NCBI RefSeq assembly: GCF_032854445.1 | Contig: NC_088303.1 | Span: 1,311,501-1,371,500 of the forward strand | From: Liolophura sinensis | Taxonomy: Eukaryota; Mollusca; Polyplacophora; Chitonida; Chitonidae | Length of the DNA: 60,000 nt | Direction of reading: 5' to 3' | Shown: positions 54,801-60,000 of the stretch, piece after piece | Position numbering within the stretch: position 1 is the first letter of the stretch | Layout: the number at the start of each line of letters is the position of its first letter | Notes under the pieces: model-generated | The model's input: the letters and a program-made list of their open reading frames with translations, nothing else | Databases searched by the model: none | What the model was told of the DNA's origin: nothing | Made by a program: the position numbers and the translations under genes

Positions 54801-57800
54801 ACATAATGCTGGCCCTCGCTGTACCACAGCAAATAACCTTACCTGAGTGTAGTGCTCGCTGACCTGTGTACAACTGTTGATACTGTACACATAATCCTGG
54901 CCCTCGCTGTACCACAACAAATAACCTTACCTAAGTGTTGACTTCACAGACCTGTGTACGACTGTTGATACTGTACACATAATGCTGGCCCTCGCTGTAC
55001 CACGACAAATAAACTTATCTAAGTGTAGTGCTCACTGACCTGTGTACAACTGTTGATACTGTACACATAATGCTGGCCCTCGCTGTACCACCACAAATAA
55101 CCTTACCTGAGTGTAGTGCTCACTGACCTGTGTACAACTGCTGTTACTGTACACATAATGCTGGCCCTCGCTGTACCAGCACAAAAAACCTTACCTAAGT
55201 GTAGTGCTCGCTGACCTGTGTACGACTGTTGATACTGTACACATAATGCTGGCCTTCGCTTCGCTGTACCACAACAAATAACCTTACCTGAGTGTTGACT
55301 TCACAGACCTGTGTACAACTGTTGGTACTGTACACATAATGCTGGCCCTCGCTGTACCACGACAAATAACCTTACCTGAGTGTTGAATTCACAGACCTGT
55401 GTACGACTGTTGATACTGTACACATAATGCTGGCCCTGGCTGTACCACGACAAATAACCTAATCTGAGTGTAGTGCTCGCTGACCTGTGTACAACTGCTG
55501 TTACTGTACACATAATGCTGGCCCTCGATGTACCACAACAAATTACCTTACCTGAGTGTTGACTTCACAGACCTGTGTACGACTGTTGATACTGTACACA
55601 TAATGCTGGCCCTCGCTGTACCACGACAGATAACATTACCTAAGTGTAGTACTCGCTGACCAGTGTACAACTGTTGATACTGTACACATAATGCTGGCCC
55701 TCGCTGTACCACCACAAATAACCTTACCTGACTGTAGTGCTCGCTGACCTGTGTACAACTGTTGATACTGTACACATAATGCTGGCCCTCGCTGTACCAC
55801 CACAAATAACCTTGCCTGAGTGTAGTGCTCACTGACCTGTGTACAACTGCTGTTACTGTACACATAATGCTGGCCCTCGCTGTACCACCACAAATAACCT
55901 TACCTAAGTGTAGTGCTCGCTGACCTGTGTACGACTGTTGATACTGTACACATAATGCTAGCCTTTGCTTCACTGTACCACAACAAACAACCTTACCTAA
56001 ATGTTGACTTTACAGACCTGTGAACAACTGTTGTTACTGTACACATAATGCTGGCCCTCGCTGTACCACGACAAATAACCTTACCTGAGTGCTGAATACA
56101 CAGACCTGTGTACGACTGTTGATACTGTACACATAATGCTGGCCCTGGCTGTACCACGACAAATAACCTAACCTGAGTGTTGTGCTCGCTGACCTGTGTA
56201 CAACTGCTGTTACTGTACACATAATGCTGGCCCTCGCTGTACCACAACAAATTACTTTACCTGAGTGTTGACTTCACAGACCTGTGTACGACTGTTGATA
56301 CTGTACACATAATGCTGGCCCTGGCTGTACCACGACAGATAACCTTACCTAAGTGTAGTGCTCGCTGACCTGTGTACAACTGTTGATACTGTACACATAA
56401 TGCTGGCCCTCGCTGTACCACAACAAATAACCTTACCTGAGTGTAGTGCTCGCTGACCTGTGTACAACTGTTGTTACTGTACACATAATGCTGGCCCTCG
56501 CTGTACCACGACAAATAACCTTTCCTAAATGTAGTGCTCGCTGACCAGTGTACAACTGTTGATACTGTACACATAATGCTGGCCCTCGCTGTACCACCAC
56601 AAATAACCTTACCTGAGTGTAGTGCTCGCTGACCTGTGTACAACTGTTGATACTGTACACATAATGCTGGCCCTCGCTGTACCACAACAAATAACCTTAT
56701 CTAAGTGTTGACTTCACAGACCTGTGTACAACTGTTGTTACTGTACACATAATGCTGGCCCTCGCTGTACCACGAGAAATAACCTTACCTAAGTGTTGAT
56801 TTCACAGACCTGTGTACGACTGTTGATACTGTACACATAATGCTGGCCCTCGCTGTACCACAACAAATTACCTTACCTGAGTGTTGACTTCACAGACCTG
56901 TGTACGACTGTTGATACTGTACACATAATGCTGGCCCTGGCTGTACCACGACAGATAACATTACCTAAGTGTAGTGCTCGCTGACCAGTGTACAACTGTT
57001 GATACTGTACACATAATGCTGGCCCTCGCTGTACCACAACAAATAACCTTACCTGAGTGTAGTGCTCGCTGACCTGTGTACAACTGTTGATACTGTACAC
57101 ATAATGCTGGCCCTCGCTGTACCACCACAAATAACCTTACCTAAGTGTTGACTTCACAGACCAGTGTACGACTGTTGATACTGTACACATAATGCTGGCC
57201 CTCGCTGTACCACGACAAATAACCTTATCTAAGTGTAGTGCTCGCTGACCTGTGTACAACTGTTGATACTGTACACATAATGCTGGCCCTCGCTGTACCA
57301 CAACAAATAACCTTACCTGAGTGTAGTGCTCGCTGACCTGTGTACAACTGCTGTTACTGTACACATAATGCTGGCCCTCGCTGTACCACCACAAATAACC
57401 TTACCTAAGTGTAGTGCTCGCTGACCTGTGTACGACTGTTGATACTGTACACATAATGCTGGCCTTCGCTTCGCTGTACCACAACAAATAACCTTACCTG
57501 AGTGTTGACTTTACAGACCTGTGAACAACTGTTGTTACTGTACACATAATGCTGGCCCTCGCTGTACCACCACAAATAACCTAACCTGAGTGTAGTGCTC
57601 GCTGACCTGTGTACAACTGCTGTTACTGTACACATAATGCTGGCCCTCGCTGTACCACAACAAATTACCTTACCTGAGTGTTTACTTCACAGACCTGTGT
57701 ACGACTGTTGATACTGTACACATAATGCTGGCCCTGGCTGTACCACGACAGATAACCTTACCTAAGTGTAGTGCTCGCTGACCTGTGTACAACTGTTGTT

Positions 57801-60000
57801 ACTGTACACATAATGCTGGCCCTGGCTGTACCACAACAAATAACCTTACCTGAGTGTAGTGCTCGCTGACATGTGTACAACTGTTGTTACTGTACACATA
57901 ATGCTGGCCCTCGCTGTACCACGACAAATAACCTTTCCTAAATGTAGTGCTCGCTGACCTCTGTACAACTGTTGATACTGCACACAAAATGCTGGCCCTC
58001 GCTGTACCACCACAAATAACCTTACCTGAGTGTAGTGCTCGCTGACCTGTGTACAACTGTTGATACTGTACACATAATGCTGGCCCTCGCTGTACCACCA
58101 CAAATAACCTTACCTAAGTGTTGATTTCACAGACCTGTGAACAACTGTTGTTACTGTACACATAATGCTGGCCCTCGCTGTACCACGACAAATAACCTTA
58201 CCTAAGTGTTGATTTTACAGACCTGTGTACAACTGTTGATACTGTACACATAATGCTGGCCCTCGCTGTACCACAACAAATAACCTTACCTGAGTGTTGA
58301 CTTCACAGACCTGTGTAGGACTGTTGATACTGTACACATAATGCTGGCCCTCGCTGTACCACCACAAATAACCTTACCTAAGTGTTGATTTCACAGACCT
58401 GTGTACGACTGTTGATACTGTACACATAATGCTGGCCCTCGCTGTACCACAACAAATAACCTTACCTGAGTGTTGACTTCACAGACCTGTGTACGACTGT
58501 TGATACTGTACACATAATGCTGGCCCTCGCTGTACCACCACAAATAACCTTACCTGAGTGTTGACTTCACAGACCTGTGTACGACTGTTGATACTGTACA
58601 CATAATGCTGGCCCTGGCTGTACCACGACAGATAACATTACCTAAGTGTAGTGCTCGCTGACCAGTGTACAACTGTTGATACTGTACACATAATGCTGGC
58701 CCTCGCTGTACCACAACAAATAACCTTACCTGAGTGTATTGCTCGCTGACCTGTGTACAACTGTTGATACTGTACTCATAATGCTGGCCCTCGCTGTACC
58801 ACCACAAATAACCTTACCTAAGTGTTGACTTCACAGACCAGTGTACGACTGTTGATACTGTACACATAATGCTGGCCCTCGCTGTACCACGACAAATAAC
58901 CTTATCTAAGTGTAGTGCTCGCTGACCTGTGTACAACTGTTGATACTGTACACATAATGCTGGCCCTCGCTGTACCACAACAAATAACCTTACCTGAGTG
59001 TAGTGCTCGCTGACCTGTGTACAACTGCTGTTACTGTACACATAATGCTGGCCCTCGCTGTACCACCACAAATAACCTTACCTAAGTGTAGTGCTCGCTG
59101 ACCTGTGTACGACTGTTGATACTGTACACATAATGCTGGCCTTCGCTTCGCTGTACCACAACAAATAACCTTACCTGAGTGTTGACTTCACAGACCTGTG
59201 AACAACTGTTGTTACTGTACACATAATCCTGGCCCTCGCTGTACCACCACAAATAACCTTACCTAAGTGTTGACTTCACAGACCTGTGTACAACTGTTGA
59301 TACTGTACAAATAATGCTGGCCCTCGCTGTACCACAACAAATAACCTTACCTGAGTGTAGTGCTCGCTGACCTGTGTACAACTGCTGTAACTGTACACAT
59401 AATGCTGGCCCTCGCTGTACCACCACAAATAAACTTACCTAAGTGTTGACTTCACAGACCTGTGTGCGACTGTTGATACTGTACACATAATGCTGGCCCT
59501 GGCTGTACCACAACAAATAACCTTACCTGAGTGTAGTGCTCGCTGACCTGTGTACAACTGCTGTTACTGTACACATAATACTGGCCCTCGCTGTACCACA
59601 ACAAATAACCTTACCTGAGTGTAGTGCTCGCTGACCTGTGTACAACTGTTGTTACTGTACACATAATACTGGCCCTCGCTGTACCACCACAAATAACCTT
59701 ACATGACTGTAGTGCTCACAGACCTGCGTACAACTGTTGACACTGTACACATAATGCTGGCCCTCGCTGTACCACGACAAATAACCTTACCTGAGTGTAG
59801 TGCTCACAGACCTGCGTACAACTGTTGTTACTGTACACATAATGCTGGCCCTCACTGTACCAATTCTCAACTGCTTTCGTCTCGTGAAAATGTACTGTTG
59901 GGGAGAAAAAAATTTCTGTGTATATGTATGTAAATTTGATCGGATACAGGGCTTCAGGACAAGATTAATGGGTGACACTTACACAGTTACGCAAATTTAA
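45725..60000 (-). CDS. CAP-superfamily secreted protein gene C, partial (exons 3-6; 5' end beyond window)
   Basis: Minus-strand exons: 59894-59791, 48045-47936, 47047-46959, 45855-45725, with intervening GT-AG introns and consistent phase. A probable exon 2 edge lies at 60000-59985 (NLRN before GTGTAAG). Exon 3 reads HFHETKAVENWYSEGQHYVY to CEHYTQ, with the CAP Glu and the HYTQ histidine. Exon 4 reads VVLAESSRLGCGIKYC to DAYFIVCYYDQA. Exon 5 is the hinge, SRVPYREGAVCSSCP to DNSFC. Exon 6 is a Thr-rich tail (TTTTEITTETTTTSTT) ending at TAG 45725. The HYTQVV motif is closer to the CAP consensus than in gene B. Intron 3 is 11.7 kb because it contains the 88-bp array. Downstream of the TAG, other frames continue Ser/Thr-rich with NGT sites to about 45580, so the tail may once have been longer. 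The gene may be functional if the array is spliced out. Confidence 0.75.
46959..47047 (-). other. Gene C exon 5, Cys-rich hinge
   Basis: Acceptor TTTGGTATGTTCAG, donor GTGAGT, 89 bp. It encodes YNNSRVPYREGAVCSSCP and CDNSFC. A nearer AG (before GGAGGGTG) would also keep frame but would drop the conserved VPY segment shared with gene B, so the longer exon is preferred. Confidence 0.75.
47565..47690 (-). mobile_element. Diverged SINE fragment in intron 4 of gene C
   Basis: ATACATTTATTTTTTGCC tail, GTGTTTTACGCCGCGCTCAA, GTGACCAGCATTATGGTTGG; an old 3' fragment. Confidence 0.65.
47936..48045 (-). other. Gene C exon 4, CAP domain core
   Basis: Acceptor CGCCTTACAG, donor GTAAGT, 110 bp, exactly the length of gene B exon 4. 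It encodes RLGCGIKYC and YFIVCYYDQ. It is the first exon after the array in transcription order, so the array must be spliced to here if the gene works. Confidence 0.85.
48050..48612. other. Unique part of intron 3 of gene C
   Basis: No gene is seen. There is a G-rich run at 48387-48405 and otherwise AT-rich sequence. This is the only non-repetitive part of the intron on the acceptor side. Confidence 0.5.
48960..53820. repeat. Higher-order repeat, copy 1 (4860 bp)
   Basis: A block of about 55 units that recurs at exactly +4860 bp. The left boundary is near 48960, where a unit with CCAATACAAATAACC marks the start. Confidence 0.9.
53820..58680. repeat. Higher-order repeat, copy 2 (4860 bp)
   Basis: Nearly identical to 48960-53820. 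The differences I noticed are single bases near 53843, 55179, 55529 and 57419. After 58680 the sequence diverges from the corresponding start of copy 2. Confidence 0.9.
59791..59894 (-). other. Gene C exon 3, the original exon that seeded the array
   Basis: The only copy preceded by a proper acceptor (TTTTTTTCTCCCCAACAG) and by the extra 5' codons HFHETKAVEN. 104 bp, donor GTAAGG at 59790-59785. The array units lack its first 32 bases. Confidence 0.85.

Larger units (their letters stand above)
48617..59790. repeat. 88-bp array derived from exon 3 and its splice donor, about 126 copies
   Basis: Each unit on the minus strand is 72 bp, equal to 24 codons of gene C exon 3 (WYSEGQHYVY to EHYTQ), followed by 16 bp beginning GTAAGGTTATTTGT, the start of the real intron. 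The array joins the true exon at 59791 without a break. Most copies keep a CAG or TAG before GTAAGG, a strong donor. Two main unit types alternate: one keeps EHYTQ (AGCGAGCACTACACTCAG), the other has changed to EVNTQ or similar (TGTGAAGTCAACACTCAG). Some units carry a 6-bp insertion (CTTCGCTTCGCTG). Since 88 is not a multiple of three, reading through shifts frame each unit and meets a stop within three units. The many 85-residue frames here are this effect, not genes. Confidence 0.93.

Noticed and set aside
48617-59790. Some 40 minus-strand frames of 62-142 residues in the 88-bp array, as a multigene family of small proteins
   Set aside because: They arise because 88 bp is 1 mod 3, so each frame runs through the same unit in three registers and stops at a fixed place. 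They have no independent start context, and they cross what is a splice donor in the parent gene.

Overview
The window looks like eukaryotic nuclear DNA from a lophotrochozoan invertebrate, most likely a mollusc, though a brachiopod or another relative cannot be excluded. The reasons are multi-exon genes with GT-AG introns, many copies of a tRNA-derived SINE of the kind I associate with mollusc genomes, Tc1/mariner, Polinton/Maverick, LINE and Ty3-type elements, and long minisatellites. There are no bacterial operons. Most open reading frames here are shadows of repeats.

The core is a head-to-tail cluster of three CAP-superfamily (SCP/TAPS, CRISP-like) secreted-protein genes, all on the minus strand. 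The middle one (gene B, 33500 down to 29475) can be read end to end: six exons in consistent phase encode 504 residues, namely signal peptide, CAP domain, six-Cys-type hinge and a long low-complexity tail of EETAAP and [11 protein letters not shown] repeats. The left one (gene A, 17767 to about 5416) keeps recognisable exons 1-4 and a Thr-rich tail, but it has frameshifts, a lost splice donor and inserted transposons, so it looks like a pseudogene. The right one (gene C, from beyond 60000 down to 45725) shows exons 3-6 and probably the edge of exon 2. Its exon 3/intron 3 boundary has been amplified into an 11.2-kb array of about 126 copies of an 88-bp unit, each holding 24 codons of exon 3 plus a near-consensus splice donor.

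This array is the most unusual thing in the window, and it is not alone. A 61-bp minisatellite (10.56-12.61 kb) starts exactly at the exon 4 donor of gene A, and a 67-bp minisatellite (6.59-8.32 kb, with an inverted block to 9.12 kb) abuts the acceptor side of gene A's tail exon. Three large arrays in one gene cluster therefore begin at exon-intron junctions.

Layout: 0-3.4 kb, decayed Polinton/Maverick (integrase with chromodomain on plus, polB on minus). 3.4-5.2 kb, AT-rich repeats, a SINE and a GC-richer tandem repeat. 5.4-17.8 kb, gene A with its minisatellites, a Tc1 element with an intact transposase (12769-14289) and SINEs. 18.8-26.1 kb, a full-length SINE, a truncated second Tc1 and a young LTR retrotransposon whose integrase lies upstream of its reverse transcriptase (Gmr1-like order). 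26.1-29.5 kb, mostly featureless. 29.5-33.5 kb, gene B. 33.6-41.4 kb, intergenic with an assembly gap (35800-35999) and four more tandem-repeat families. 41.6-43.5 kb, decayed LINE. 45.7-60 kb, gene C.

Exon boundaries were called by eye from splice consensus, phase and homology among the three paralogues. No alignments or searches were run.
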